A stretch of DNA of 9,808 bases. It comes from Desulfobacterales bacterium (GTDB taxonomy: Bacteria > Desulfobacterota > Desulfobacteria > Desulfobacterales > UBA5852). The notes under the pieces are model-generated. The model saw nothing but the letters and a program-made list of their open reading frames with translations, made no database searches and was not told the origin of the DNA. The DNA is taken from NCBI GenBank assembly GCA_016735415.1, contig JAERRP010000781.1, forward strand, positions 1 through 9,808. Reading direction: 5' to 3'. Made by a program: the position numbers and the translations under genes. This document shows, piece after piece, positions 1-5,794 of the stretch. Position 1 is the stretch's first letter; each line of letters begins with the position of its first letter.

Positions 1-390
1 CCCGCCGCCGCTGCCGCCCGTTACGTAATCCCAGTAAAGGCCGGGATTGCGTGCCATGAGGGCGATGCTCTTGGCCGCATCAATCGTACTGCCGCCCCCC
101 AGCCCCACGATGAAGGCCGCTTCTTTTTCCCGCGCCCGGGCGGCGGCTTCGTCGATCTGCGCCGATTCGGGATTGGGCCGGATGCGGTCGCAGACCAGGG
201 TCGCCACCCCGCGGGCGGCCAGCAGGCCCTGGACGCGCGCCAGATATCCTTCCTTCAGCATGGCGCCGTCGGCTCCGATAACAACCATCGCACGCTTGCC
301 CGCTGGCAAATGGAAGGTATGTTCCAGTTCGTCCAGACGCCCGGGTCCGAAAACAAGGTGGGTCGGCATGAAAAAATCAAAATTCAACAT
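1..390 (-). CDS. Iron-containing alcohol dehydrogenase, N-terminal part (runs off the window edge)
   Basis: The reading frame opens with ATG at 390 and stays open for 130 codons to the window edge, so only about the first third of a usual ~385-residue protein is visible. It begins MLNFDFFMPTHLVFGPGRL, the typical N-terminus of class III metal-dependent alcohol dehydrogenases. The NAD(P)-binding GLGGGSTIDAAKSI loop is at residues 96-109, preceded by the RPNPE segment at 71-75. The metal-ligand residues lie in the missing part. The start sits 18 bp after the stop of the upstream SDR gene, with a GGGAGGGG ribosome-binding sequence in between, so the two genes are almost certainly one operon. The family oxidises alcohols or reduces aldehydes in the cytoplasm with an Fe2+ or similar metal; the substrate cannot be read from this fragment. 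The family assignment is strong. Confidence 0.9.
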   Translation of the reverse strand, partial: MLNFDFFMPTHLVFGPGRLDELEHTFHLPAGKRAMVVIGADGAMLKEGYLARVQGLLAARGVATLVCDRIRPNPESAQIDEAAARAREKEAAFIVGLGGGSTIDAAKSIALMARNPGLYWDYVTGGSGGG

Positions 391-408
391 CGACAGGAAC
401 CCCTCCCA

Positions 409-1233
409 TTAAAGGAAGAAATCCGGCAGGAGATCTTCCGGTTCGATTTCCGGTTGGACCTGATAGCCCCGCAGATCGGTGACACCCTCCTCCCGCAAAA
501 CGTCTTCATCGATAAAAAAACGGCCGGTGCAGGCTCGGCTGTCGCGGCACAGAATGGCATAGACCGCATCCGCCACGATTTCCGGTTTGCGGCTGCGTTC
601 GATGGATTCGCCGCCCCCCAGCAGATTGCGCACGGCGGCCGTGGCGATGGCGGTCCGGGGCCAGAGGGCATTGAAGGCAATTCCCGCCTCCCGAAATTCT
701 TCCGCCATCCCCAGCACGCACATGCTCATCCCGTATTTGGCCATCGTATAGGCCACATGGGGGCCGAACCAGCGGGCCTCCATGTTCAGGGGCGGCGAGA
801 GCATCAGAACGTGGGGATTGGGCCGTTTCCGGAGATGCGGCAGGCAGGCCTGAACGCACAGGAAAGTTCCCCGGGTGTTGATCCGGTGCATGAGGTCGAA
901 GCGCTTCATGGGCGTCTCCAGCGTGGCACTCAAGTAAATGGCGCTGGCATTATTGACCAGGATGTCGATGCCGCCGAAATGCTGGACCGCCCGGTCCACA
1001 GCCGCGTGCACGGCTTCCTCGTCCCGAATATCAACCGCCAGCGGCAGGGCCTGCCCTCCCGCCTGCTCGATCTCCTCGGCGGCACTGAAAATGGTGCCCG
1101 GCAGTTTGGGGTGTGGTTCCCGGGTCTTGGCCACGACGACGATGTTGGCACCATCGCGGGCGGCCCGCAGTGCGATGGCTTTTCCGATGCCCCGGCTGCT
1201 TCCGGTTATAAACAGCGTTTGACGGGTGAGCAT
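409..1233 (-). CDS. Short-chain dehydrogenase/reductase, HSDL2-like
   Basis: This is a 274-residue classical Rossmann-fold SDR. The cofactor motif TGSSRGIG is at residues 10-17, the NNASA motif at 94-98, and the active-site residues are Asn119, Ser146 and Tyr162-x3-Lys166. The stretches VVAKTREPHPKLPGTI, LSPPLN, AYTMAKYGMSM and LWPRTAI, and the C-terminal PDFFL, are hallmarks of the hydroxysteroid dehydrogenase-like 2 (HSDL2) branch. Bacterial members usually accompany fatty-acid or acyl-CoA genes, and their substrates are mostly unproven. The start is taken at ATG 1233: an in-frame GTG at 1242 lies inside the Shine-Dalgarno sequence and would add only three residues. The gene is first in an operon with an iron-containing alcohol dehydrogenase 18 bp downstream, so a role in alcohol, aldehyde or ketone interconversion is inferred. 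No residue expected for catalysis is missing. Confidence 0.93.
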   Translation of the reverse strand: MLTRQTLFITGSSRGIGKAIALRAARDGANIVVVAKTREPHPKLPGTIFSAAEEIEQAGGQALPLAVDIRDEEAVHAAVDRAVQHFGGIDILVNNASAIYLSATLETPMKRFDLMHRINTRGTFLCVQACLPHLRKRPNPHVLMLSPPLNMEARWFGPHVAYTMAKYGMSMCVLGMAEEFREAGIAFNALWPRTAIATAAVRNLLGGGESIERSRKPEIVADAVYAILCRDSRACTGRFFIDEDVLREEGVTDLRGYQVQPEIEPEDLLPDFFL

Positions 1234-1240
1234 GGATGTC

Positions 1241-1247
1241 ACCTCCT
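1241..1247 (-). promoter_or_regulatory. Shine-Dalgarno site that fixes the SDR start
   Basis: The minus strand reads AGGAGGT, then 7 nt, then ATG at 1233. The alternative GTG start at 1242-1240 is embedded in this site and cannot be served by it, so ATG 1233 is the supported start. Confidence 0.85.
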
Positions 1248-1297
1248 CGAAGTTGCCGAATAAAAACGATGCGTGGGCCTATTGACGATAAGTCCTC

Positions 1298-1325
1298 ATA
1301 CTACAGCCCGCCGTGGATCTGTCAA
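1298..1325 (-). promoter_or_regulatory. Sigma70-type promoter of the SDR / iron-ADH operon
   Basis: On the minus strand a perfect -35 box TTGACA (plus 1320-1325) is followed, after a 16 bp spacer, by TAGTAT (plus 1298-1303, 4 of 6 matches to the -10 consensus). Transcription would begin near 1290, giving a leader of about 57 nt. The position ahead of the first operon gene supports the call. Confidence 0.6.
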
Positions 1326-1477
1326 CCGGTGTTGACGACGACGGCCGTGAAGTAGCCGTTGGCGCTTTTTTATTTTTATGTTAAGCAGGATGAATTCGTA
1401 AAGCGTGACAATCCCGACGGATTCGTCAAACAAGGTCCATCCAACAAAGTGACCTATCCGGTTCCGAAAGTACACCC

Positions 1478-2128
1478 ATGCCAAGAACCTGTTTAGTCTT
1501 AACCTGCTTGATCCTGCTGGTCGGTGCCGGGTCCGTTCCCGGCCAGGATCTGATTTACTGCCCGACCGCAGCGGAAGAACGGGATAGACGGTGTGCCCGC
1601 GTTGTCAAGGAGATCGCCCAGCATCAAAGACGGATTGAATCCGCCCGGGATCAGCTCCGGAATCCCGACGTTGTTCTGGCTCAGGTAGAAAAACCCCCCG
1701 GGGAATCACTGCCGGATTATCGCGCCCGCGTGGCCCTGCAGCAGGGTGTGGCCACCCCCCAATCCAATTCCTGGCTGCCCGTTCGTGGTCATTATTACAA
1801 TCCCGACCGGCGCCAGATGTACGTGGCGTTGGCGCGCGACGCTTACTGGCAGTATATCTGGGAAGGGCTGGCCTTCGACCCCGCCCTGGCCGAGGCCACT
1901 TTCAAACGACGGGAACAACGCAGTCAGCGCGAAAAGGAATTTCAACTGACAAGCCCGGACAGCGCTGTCAACCGGGAACGGTACAACCTCGAGACCCTGG
2001 CGGTGTTCCGTCGCGAATGCTGCCCGTCGGCCGATCCGGAAAACCCGGGAGGCCTCCCGGCCAACGGTGAACCTGAAGCGCAACCGTTACCGGCGCCGTT
2101 GCCCCCGTCCGATTTTCCCACCCCATAA
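1478..2128 (+). CDS. Secreted protein of unknown function
   Basis: This 216-residue protein is not recognised as a member of a known family. Residues 1 to about 22 form a signal peptide (basic start, hydrophobic LTCLILLVGAG core), so the product is probably periplasmic or exported. Two cysteines (28 and 39) and a CC pair (181-182) could form disulfides. Residues 33-62 are charged and helix-prone, possibly a short coiled coil. An aromatic-rich segment with YYNPDRRQMYVAL and AYWQYIWEGLAF lies around 106-133. The tail from about 185 is rich in Pro and Gly and likely disordered. No strong Shine-Dalgarno precedes the ATG, so the start is less certain, although the signal peptide argues for it. The gene lies upstream of a lipoprotein gene on the same strand with its own candidate promoter 28 bp after this stop, so co-transcription is uncertain. 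Confidence 0.75.
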   Translation: MPRTCLVLTCLILLVGAGSVPGQDLIYCPTAAEERDRRCARVVKEIAQHQRRIESARDQLRNPDVVLAQVEKPPGESLPDYRARVALQQGVATPQSNSWLPVRGHYYNPDRRQMYVALARDAYWQYIWEGLAFDPALAEATFKRREQRSQREKEFQLTSPDSAVNRERYNLETLAVFRRECCPSADPENPGGLPANGEPEAQPLPAPLPPSDFPTP

Positions 2129-2155
2129 TTGCGCCCGGGCCGCATGTGATCGCAC

Positions 2156-2183
2156 TTGACCGGCCTCCTTTCCGTATTATGCT
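2156..2183 (+). promoter_or_regulatory. Candidate promoter of the small lipoprotein gene
   Basis: TTGACC (2156-2161) and TATGCT (2178-2183) are separated by 16 bp and lie about 45 bp before the lipoprotein start. An overlapping TATTAT (2175-2180) has a spacing of only 13. The match is moderate (5/6 and 4/6). Confidence 0.45.
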
Positions 2184-2227
2184 TTGTGCCTGGTGTGAAC
2201 TGATGAAACAGGAAGGATAACGCCGGC

Positions 2228-2734
2228 ATGAAGCGCCATATCGTATGGATGGTGGCGGCTGTGATGATGCTGTCCGGGTGTGCGAGCGGCATCCGCAACA
2301 GCTATGTCGGCCAAGCGGCCAAACCCGACGGCCGCATTGCGCTGCGGCCGGGAGATATCCACCAGGAGAAATGGCAAACCAACGATATCGCCGTCAACTT
2401 CGAGTATCAACGCGAAGCCGGGCGCATCGATCTGGCCGGTAACATCGAACTTCAAAAGCGGCTTTCCAATTTCACTCAGGTCGATTATGTGCGGGTCTAC
2501 GTACATTTTCTGGATACCGAAGGCATCATCCTGGCGTCTCAGCATCTGTGGAGCTCCAGCTTCAATACGGAACCCTTTTTCGTACGCTTCACCTTCACGC
2601 GCCAGTACCCTCTTCCGCCCGACACGCACGGCCTGACCTTCAGCTACACAGGTCAAATGTCGGACGGCGGCGACCGTGGATGGGCGCCAGGCGGCGGGGA
2701 CCGGATCGACTGGCGGTTCTGGCGAACGCCATAG
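2228..2734 (+). CDS. Small lipoprotein of unknown function
   Basis: This 168-residue protein starts with a type II signal peptide: MKRHIVWMVAAVMMLSGC, with lipobox L-S-G-C and the lipidated cysteine at residue 18. A GGAAGGA ribosome-binding site lies just upstream. The mature part, about 150 residues, alternates hydrophobic and polar residues (VDYVRVYVHFLD, FFVRFTFTRQYPL, GLTFSYTGQM), as in a compact beta-sandwich. It ends with a Gly-rich segment and WRFWRTP. I do not recognise the family. Ser19 is not absent at position +2 (the sequence is CAS, with Ala at +2), so by the E. coli rule it would be sent to the outer membrane. Notably, the TAG stop codon is also the outer end of a palindromic repeat that fills the following gap, so the repeat may have defined the present C-terminus. 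Confidence 0.85.
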   Translation: MKRHIVWMVAAVMMLSGCASGIRNSYVGQAAKPDGRIALRPGDIHQEKWQTNDIAVNFEYQREAGRIDLAGNIELQKRLSNFTQVDYVRVYVHFLDTEGIILASQHLWSSSFNTEPFFVRFTFTRQYPLPPDTHGLTFSYTGQMSDGGDRGWAPGGGDRIDWRFWRTP

Positions 2735-2893
2735 GGGTTCGCGAAAAAATAAGTTCACAAATTTAAGCGTTGAGGCGCCCGTCGGTACAAGGCGTAAAAA
2801 CGCAGGAATAGCCAGCCTATTCCGGGCTTTCGCAACGCCGCCAGGCGGGATGCATCGGCGCTTAAAATGTACGTTGTTTTTGTGCGAGCCCTA
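2732..2893. repeat. Long imperfect palindromic element A (MITE-like)
   Basis: About 162 bp begin and end with TA. The outer arms are TAGGGGTTCGCGAAAAAATAAG at the left (2732-2753) and, read inward on the opposite strand from 2893, TAGGGCTCGCACAAAAAC. Further in, TTAAGCG (2764-2770) matches CGCTTAA (2857-2863 region). The centre is a nested hairpin: GGCGT (2791-2795) pairs with ACGCC (2835-2839), and GGAATAG (2805-2811) pairs with CTATTCC (2817-2823) around a CCAGC loop. It contains no convincing ORF. The structure fits a non-autonomous TA-inserting element or a structured RNA/terminator repeat. A related half-copy occurs at 4003-4086. Confidence 0.7.
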
Positions 2894-2895
2894 AG

Positions 2896-3042
2896 TAGTG
2901 TCCGTCCATAAATGAGGATTTTTGTGTAAGATCAAGGCCTGCGAAAAAAAATAACCACAGGCATATCGTTGATATTCCGAGGATTATTTTTTTGAGCATA
3001 ACGCAGATATTAGGCAAAAAGACCATTTATGGATGGGCCCTA
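2896..3042. repeat. Second long palindromic element B, directly adjacent to A
   Basis: Two 72 bp arms (2896-2967 and 2971-3042) flank a GTT centre. A hand comparison matches about 43 of 72 positions without gaps. The best blocks are TCCATAAATG at both ends and AAAAAATAA near the centre. The sequence is AT-rich against a GC-rich background. CCCTAAGTA occurs immediately before (2889-2897) and again at the right end (3038-3046), which is a possible target-site duplication. It differs in sequence from element A. No ORF is visible inside it. Confidence 0.7.
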
Positions 3043-3056
3043 AGTAACGGCTTTCG

Positions 3057-3072
3057 CGACAGACCTCTGTCG
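3057..3072. other. Short perfect hairpin upstream of the DUF4124 gene
   Basis: CGACAG (3057-3062) and CTGTCG (3067-3072) can pair around an ACCT loop. No T-run follows, so it is not an obvious terminator. It lies 44 bp before the next start and could be part of a leader or an operator. Confidence 0.35.
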
Positions 3073-3115
3073 GGCTAAACTGGTGTACTGGAAAGAATAA
3101 TGGAAAACGGATCAT

Positions 3116-3922
3116 GTGACGATGCCGATTACCCCCCCCGCCACATATGACAAATGGTTATGCTTCACCATCCTGATGGTTTTGCTCGCCTTTACCCCGC
3201 AGACAGGCCAGACCGCGCTTTATTCATGGGTCGATGCCGACGGCGTCAGGCATTATACCAACAGCCCCCCCCCTGAAAACATTACGGCCTTCATGCACAG
3301 TGACGAAACCCCCTATGACGCGGCGGCGGACCGTGAAAGGCAGGCTGCGGACGAACGCTATTTCAACCAGCTTGCACTGGATAGCACCCGCAGGCGGCTG
3401 GATGCCGCCGAACAGGCGCTGGCCAACAGCCAGCAACGCGCGTTAGCGGCTGAACGCCGGGCCGTCGGTCTGGAGCGGGCCATCGAATCTTATGATACTT
3501 ATCCTCGGGGAAGTTATGGCTATGGGGGAGGGTATGTTTACGATCCGTATGATCCATATGCGGGGGCATGCGAATACGACCGTCCGCATCACCGCAAGCA
3601 TTGGAAAGACCGCGCCGACTGCCGTCCGAAACCCGAACTGTACCATGAGGGCGGAGGCGACCGCATCGCAAAGCCCTTGCCGCAACCACCCCGCAGGGGC
3701 GATCATTTCAGGCCCCGCCTCAGCAAGCGTGAACGTGGTGTTACATCCGGCCTCTACCAGGTGCGCCGCGCCCTGCCCAGTCCCTATTATTTCGGAAACC
3801 GTCCGGTGTACCAACGGCGGATACACGCTGGACCGCGCCGGGGAGGAGATGCCCGCCCGGCCCATCACCGGGGCTACGACGATTCAGGCGGCGCGGGTGT
3901 GCGTATGCGCATCTCTTTTTAG
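3116..3922 (+). CDS. DUF4124-domain exported protein
   Basis: The 268-residue product has an N-terminal hydrophobic stretch (WLCFTILMVLLAF, residues 14-26) that acts as a signal peptide or anchor. It is followed by a DUF4124 domain at about residues 34-60 (LYSWVDADGVRHYTNSPP), recognised by the W-x-D-x-x-G-x-x-x-Y/F-T/S pattern. The domain is common in envelope proteins of Proteobacteria and its function is not established. Residues 74-125 are Ala-, Arg- and Glu-rich and probably form a coiled coil. A Gly/Tyr segment follows at 130-150 (YGYGGGYVYDPYDPY), then a long basic, His- and Pro-rich tail that is probably disordered. The start is the GTG at 3116, with GGAAA nine bases upstream; an ATG at 3122 is the alternative and would cost two residues. 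The gene has its own upstream space after the two palindromic elements, so it is probably transcribed separately from the lipoprotein gene. Confidence 0.82.
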   Translation: MTMPITPPATYDKWLCFTILMVLLAFTPQTGQTALYSWVDADGVRHYTNSPPPENITAFMHSDETPYDAAADRERQAADERYFNQLALDSTRRRLDAAEQALANSQQRALAAERRAVGLERAIESYDTYPRGSYGYGGGYVYDPYDPYAGACEYDRPHHRKHWKDRADCRPKPELYHEGGGDRIAKPLPQPPRRGDHFRPRLSKRERGVTSGLYQVRRALPSPYYFGNRPVYQRRIHAGPRRGGDARPAHHRGYDDSGGAGVRMRISF

Positions 3923-4002
3923 CCGCCCGCCATCAACGACTTCATGCGTTTTCCGAGTGCTTGTCCGCGCCCGCGGCCCATCCCCGGCCAAACCTGAGGC
4001 CG

Positions 4003-4086
4003 CCTATTATTCCTGCTCGTCGCGCCCTGTCCGGCCAGGGCGTCTCAACCCTGAAAATCGCTGTTTTATTTTTACGTGAGCCCTTA
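4003..4086 (-). repeat. Half-copy of the element A repeat, starting at the pal stop codon
   Basis: Read on the minus strand from 4086, the sequence runs TAAGGGCTCACGTAAAAATA, then reaches GGTTGAGACGCCC and AGGAATAATAGG. It can be aligned by eye with the left half of element A in the same order: TAGGGGTTCGCG plus A-rich run, TTGAGGCGCCC, then CAGGAATAG. The second half of the palindrome is not recognisable in 3923-4002, so this is a degenerate or single-arm copy. Its first three bases are the TAA stop of pal. It sits between two convergent genes. Confidence 0.55.
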
Positions 4087-4665
4087 GTCGAACTCGAAAT
4101 GGGCCCGGCGGTTTTTGCCCCAGGCGCTTTCATCATTCCCCGGTGCCAGGGGCCGCTCCTCACCGTAGCTGATGGTACGGATGCGGATATCGGGTACCCC
4201 CAGATCGCCCAGGAAGGTTTTCACGCCTTCAGCCCGCCGTTCGCCCAACGCGAGGTTGTATTCCGTGGTGCCCCGATTATCGCAATGGCCTTCGATCACG
4301 ATTGCGAGGGATGGATTCCGCCGCATCCACTCGGCCTTGGCCCTCAGAATCGCCTCGGCCCCGGCACTGAGGGCGGAACTGTCAAATTCAAAAAAGATAT
4401 CTTCATTGATGAAGCGCTCGCGGTTCATCATCACGCCGGCGTCGGTCGTGAATTCGTCCGCTGATCCAAGATCCTGGTCGGGTTGCGACGCGATGTCCTC
4501 TTCCCGCCATCCGGGGCCCTCCCCGCTGTCAGCCGTGGAGGCCTGCCCACCCGGCGCTTTGCTCAGGGTATCTTCGGTGCGGACAACCTTGCGGCTGCAG
4601 CCGATCAGGGCAACGATAACGATCGAACAGACAACAGTTCCAATCAAACGGCGTTTCGATAACAT
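4084..4665 (-). CDS. pal: Peptidoglycan-associated lipoprotein Pal (OmpA-like C-terminal domain)
   Basis: This 193-residue lipoprotein has a signal peptide with lipobox L-I-G-C and lipidated Cys23, then a low-complexity linker (about 24-80). An OmpA/Pal peptidoglycan-binding domain occupies about 87-193. The domain shows IFFEFDSSALS at 90-100 and EGHCDNRGTTEYNLALGERRA at 125-145. Asp129 and Arg143/144 are the residues expected to hold the meso-diaminopimelate side chain. Pal anchors the outer membrane to the cell wall and works with TolB in constriction during division. The length is slightly above the usual ~170 because of the linker. The normal neighbours tolQRAB and ybgF are absent, so this may be an orphan or second copy. 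The ATG at 4665 is preceded by AAGGGA. A candidate promoter and a perfect hairpin lie upstream. The TAA stop begins a repeat shared with element A. Confidence 0.9.
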   Translation of the reverse strand: MLSKRRLIGTVVCSIVIVALIGCSRKVVRTEDTLSKAPGGQASTADSGEGPGWREEDIASQPDQDLGSADEFTTDAGVMMNRERFINEDIFFEFDSSALSAGAEAILRAKAEWMRRNPSLAIVIEGHCDNRGTTEYNLALGERRAEGVKTFLGDLGVPDIRIRTISYGEERPLAPGNDESAWGKNRRAHFEFD

Positions 4666-4691
4666 GGCAGTATCCCTTTTTTATAAGTTAT

Positions 4692-4711
4692 CCGGTTCGC
4701 TATCGAACCGG
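4692..4711. promoter_or_regulatory. Perfect 8 bp inverted repeat in the pal leader
   Basis: CCGGTTCG (4692-4699) and CGAACCGG (4704-4711) surround a CTAT loop. It lies 27 bp before the pal start, between the candidate promoter and the ribosome-binding site, so it would form a stable hairpin in the leader or act as an operator. No T-run follows on the minus strand (AT-rich TAACTTATAAAAAAGG follows), so an ordinary terminator is unlikely. Confidence 0.5.
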
Positions 4712-4784
4712 TCCGTCGGCATTCGGCGGATCTGCTGGCCTTTTCTAAATGGACACTGATCGGTCCGGACAACGAAGCGATCTC

Positions 4785-4813
4785 ACCATAGTTCAATGCC
4801 GGGGCGAGATCAA
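4785..4813 (-). promoter_or_regulatory. Candidate sigma70-type promoter of pal
   Basis: On the minus strand TTGATC (plus 4808-4813) and TATGGT (plus 4785-4790) are 17 bp apart, each matching 4 of 6 consensus bases. Transcription would start near 4778, giving a leader of about 110 nt that includes the inverted repeat at 4692-4711. Confidence 0.45.
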
Positions 4814-4860
4814 GTTTATCGCATTCCGCAGGAATCGCGCCGAAATAAACCAATCGAGCC

Positions 4861-4887
4861 TTGACGACACCGCTGAAATTGTATCAC
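4861..4887 (+). promoter_or_regulatory. Weak candidate promoter of the small Cys-rich membrane protein
   Basis: TTGACG (4861-4866) and TATCAC (4882-4887) stand before the gene, but the 15 bp spacer is short and the -10 matches only 4 of 6. The repeat-like TAAGGGCTCGC begins immediately after it at 4888. Confidence 0.3.
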
Positions 4888-4920
4888 TAAGGGCTCGCTA
4901 CCGGTAAAAGAGGTTACAAA

Positions 4921-5127
4921 ATGCTGGAAACGCTGATTGCCATGGGTGCCGCCTGTGTCGTCTTTTTCCTGTTCCTGTTTGTCTTTTTCCTCAAGGATCG
5001 GCGCGAACGTTCGACCGGAAGGCGTTCCGGATGTCAAAACCACGATCAAATCGGCAGTTGTGGCCATTGCCGCGGGCAGATGCCCCCCGATCGAAAACCC
5101 GTCGTGCGCATCTCGGACCGGAAGTAA
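4921..5127 (+). CDS. Small single-helix Cys-rich membrane protein (possibly NqrM-like)
   Basis: This 68-residue protein has one transmembrane helix at about residues 3-24 (very Phe-rich: VVFFLFLFVFFL), a basic KDRRER stop-transfer segment, and a short soluble tail. The tail carries Cys38, Cys47 and Cys50 with His41 and His49, a cluster that could bind iron or zinc. An AGAGG ribosome-binding site 7-8 bases upstream supports the start. N-terminal helix plus a small Cys cluster is the architecture of NqrM, the iron-delivery factor of the Na+-translocating NADH:quinone reductase, and of FeoB-associated Cys-rich proteins. The exact motif is not convincing for either, and no nqr or feo genes are nearby, so function is left open. 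The gene is flanked by repeat ends at 4888 and 5181, and its TAA stop opens a short palindrome. Confidence 0.65.
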   Translation: MLETLIAMGAACVVFFLFLFVFFLKDRRERSTGRRSGCQNHDQIGSCGHCRGQMPPDRKPVVRISDRK

Positions 5128-5181
5128 GGGTGCGCGCCGCAACTTTAGAAAATTGCTATTCTATTTTTGCGCGGGTCCTCA
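5125..5181. repeat. Short palindromic repeat E between convergent genes
   Basis: The element runs from TAAGGGTGCGCGC at the left to GCGCGGGTCCTCA at the right. Read from 5181 on the minus strand it begins TGAGGACCCGCGC followed by AAAAATAGAATAGCAATTTTC, which resembles the pal-end copy (TAAGGGCTCACGT followed by AAAAATAAAACAGCGATTTTC). It contains CGCGC (5133-5137) pairing with GCGCG (5169-5173), and TAGAA (5146-5150) pairing with TTCTA (5159-5163) followed by TTTTT. It may therefore serve as a weak bidirectional terminator between the membrane-protein gene and the recombinase gene. Confidence 0.5.
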
Positions 5182-5188
5182 GCCCCGT

Positions 5189-5794
5189 CTACAGTTCATG
5201 TTCAAAGATACTTTTAAAATCCTGCGGCTGCAGACAGAGATAGTCCAGGGTTTGCCGGCGGGTTGCATGATTGAAGTAGGTCATCAGCCGGTTCAGGTCG
5301 GTACCGAAAGTGGCGAACTGATGATAGCCCCAGGTTTTGCGAAGCGAATTGGCGCCGTAATTGCCGATCAGGTTGACCTGCTTGCACCACGATTTAACCA
5401 GGCGGTGCACCGAAGATGCCAGCAGGACCTCGCCCCGCCGGCTTTGGAACAGATAGCGCCCAGCCCAGGCCGGATCCGTGGAGGCCCCATCCAGACTCCG
5501 GACCAGACCGGCGATCGACCGGCCGCAGGTCCGGTTCAATCCGATTTTGAGCCGGCGGCCTGTTCTTTGTTCCCTGATCACCAGAAAACCACCGGGGCTG
5601 ATATCACAAACATGGTGGAATTTCAGCGCCAGCAGGTCGGAAACGCGCAAGGGGGTGTTGGTACCGATGGTGAAAAGGGCCAGATCACGCGGGCGTTTTT
5701 CGAGAAGGGCCTGGATGCGTTTGATATCGACCAGGGATCGGATCGGCTCGACCTTGATCCGGGCCCCCTTTCCCGGTCGATTGACTGGGTTCAT
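5189..5794 (-). CDS. Tyrosine recombinase, catalytic domain only
   Basis: This 201-residue protein has the phage-integrase fold from about residue 20 on and lacks the usual N-terminal SAM-like core-binding domain (ordinary Xer or integrase proteins have ~300-400 residues). Seen catalytic residues are Arg50 (TPLRVSDLLAL), Arg152 (NSLRKTWGYH), His176 and the nucleophile Tyr185 (NHATRRQTLDYL). Two usual residues differ: the first His of the HxxR motif is Asn149, and the beta-hairpin Lys is Arg77 (REQRTGR). Either the enzyme is a divergent active type, or it is impaired. Its start ATG overlaps the TGA stop of the upstream 57-residue gene (ATGA), which implies translational coupling and matched expression. 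No attachment sites, phage genes or transposase genes are visible around it. It faces the small membrane-protein gene convergently. Confidence 0.85.
   Translation of the reverse strand: MNPVNRPGKGARIKVEPIRSLVDIKRIQALLEKRPRDLALFTIGTNTPLRVSDLLALKFHHVCDISPGGFLVIREQRTGRRLKIGLNRTCGRSIAGLVRSLDGASTDPAWAGRYLFQSRRGEVLLASSVHRLVKSWCKQVNLIGNYGANSLRKTWGYHQFATFGTDLNRLMTYFNHATRRQTLDYLCLQPQDFKSIFEHEL

Noticed and set aside
310..1263. 317-codon plus-strand ORF
   Set aside because: It is antisense to the SDR gene, which has all family motifs; the translation has no recognisable domain and is a high-GC shadow frame.
1296..1484. 62-codon minus-strand ORF between the operon and the secreted protein gene
   Set aside because: It covers the operon promoter region, has no ribosome-binding site I could support, and looks unlike a conserved protein.
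2732..3046. CRISPR array or tRNA in the repeat-rich gap
   Set aside because: The repeats are inverted arms, not regularly spaced direct repeats, and no cloverleaf or T-loop consensus is present.
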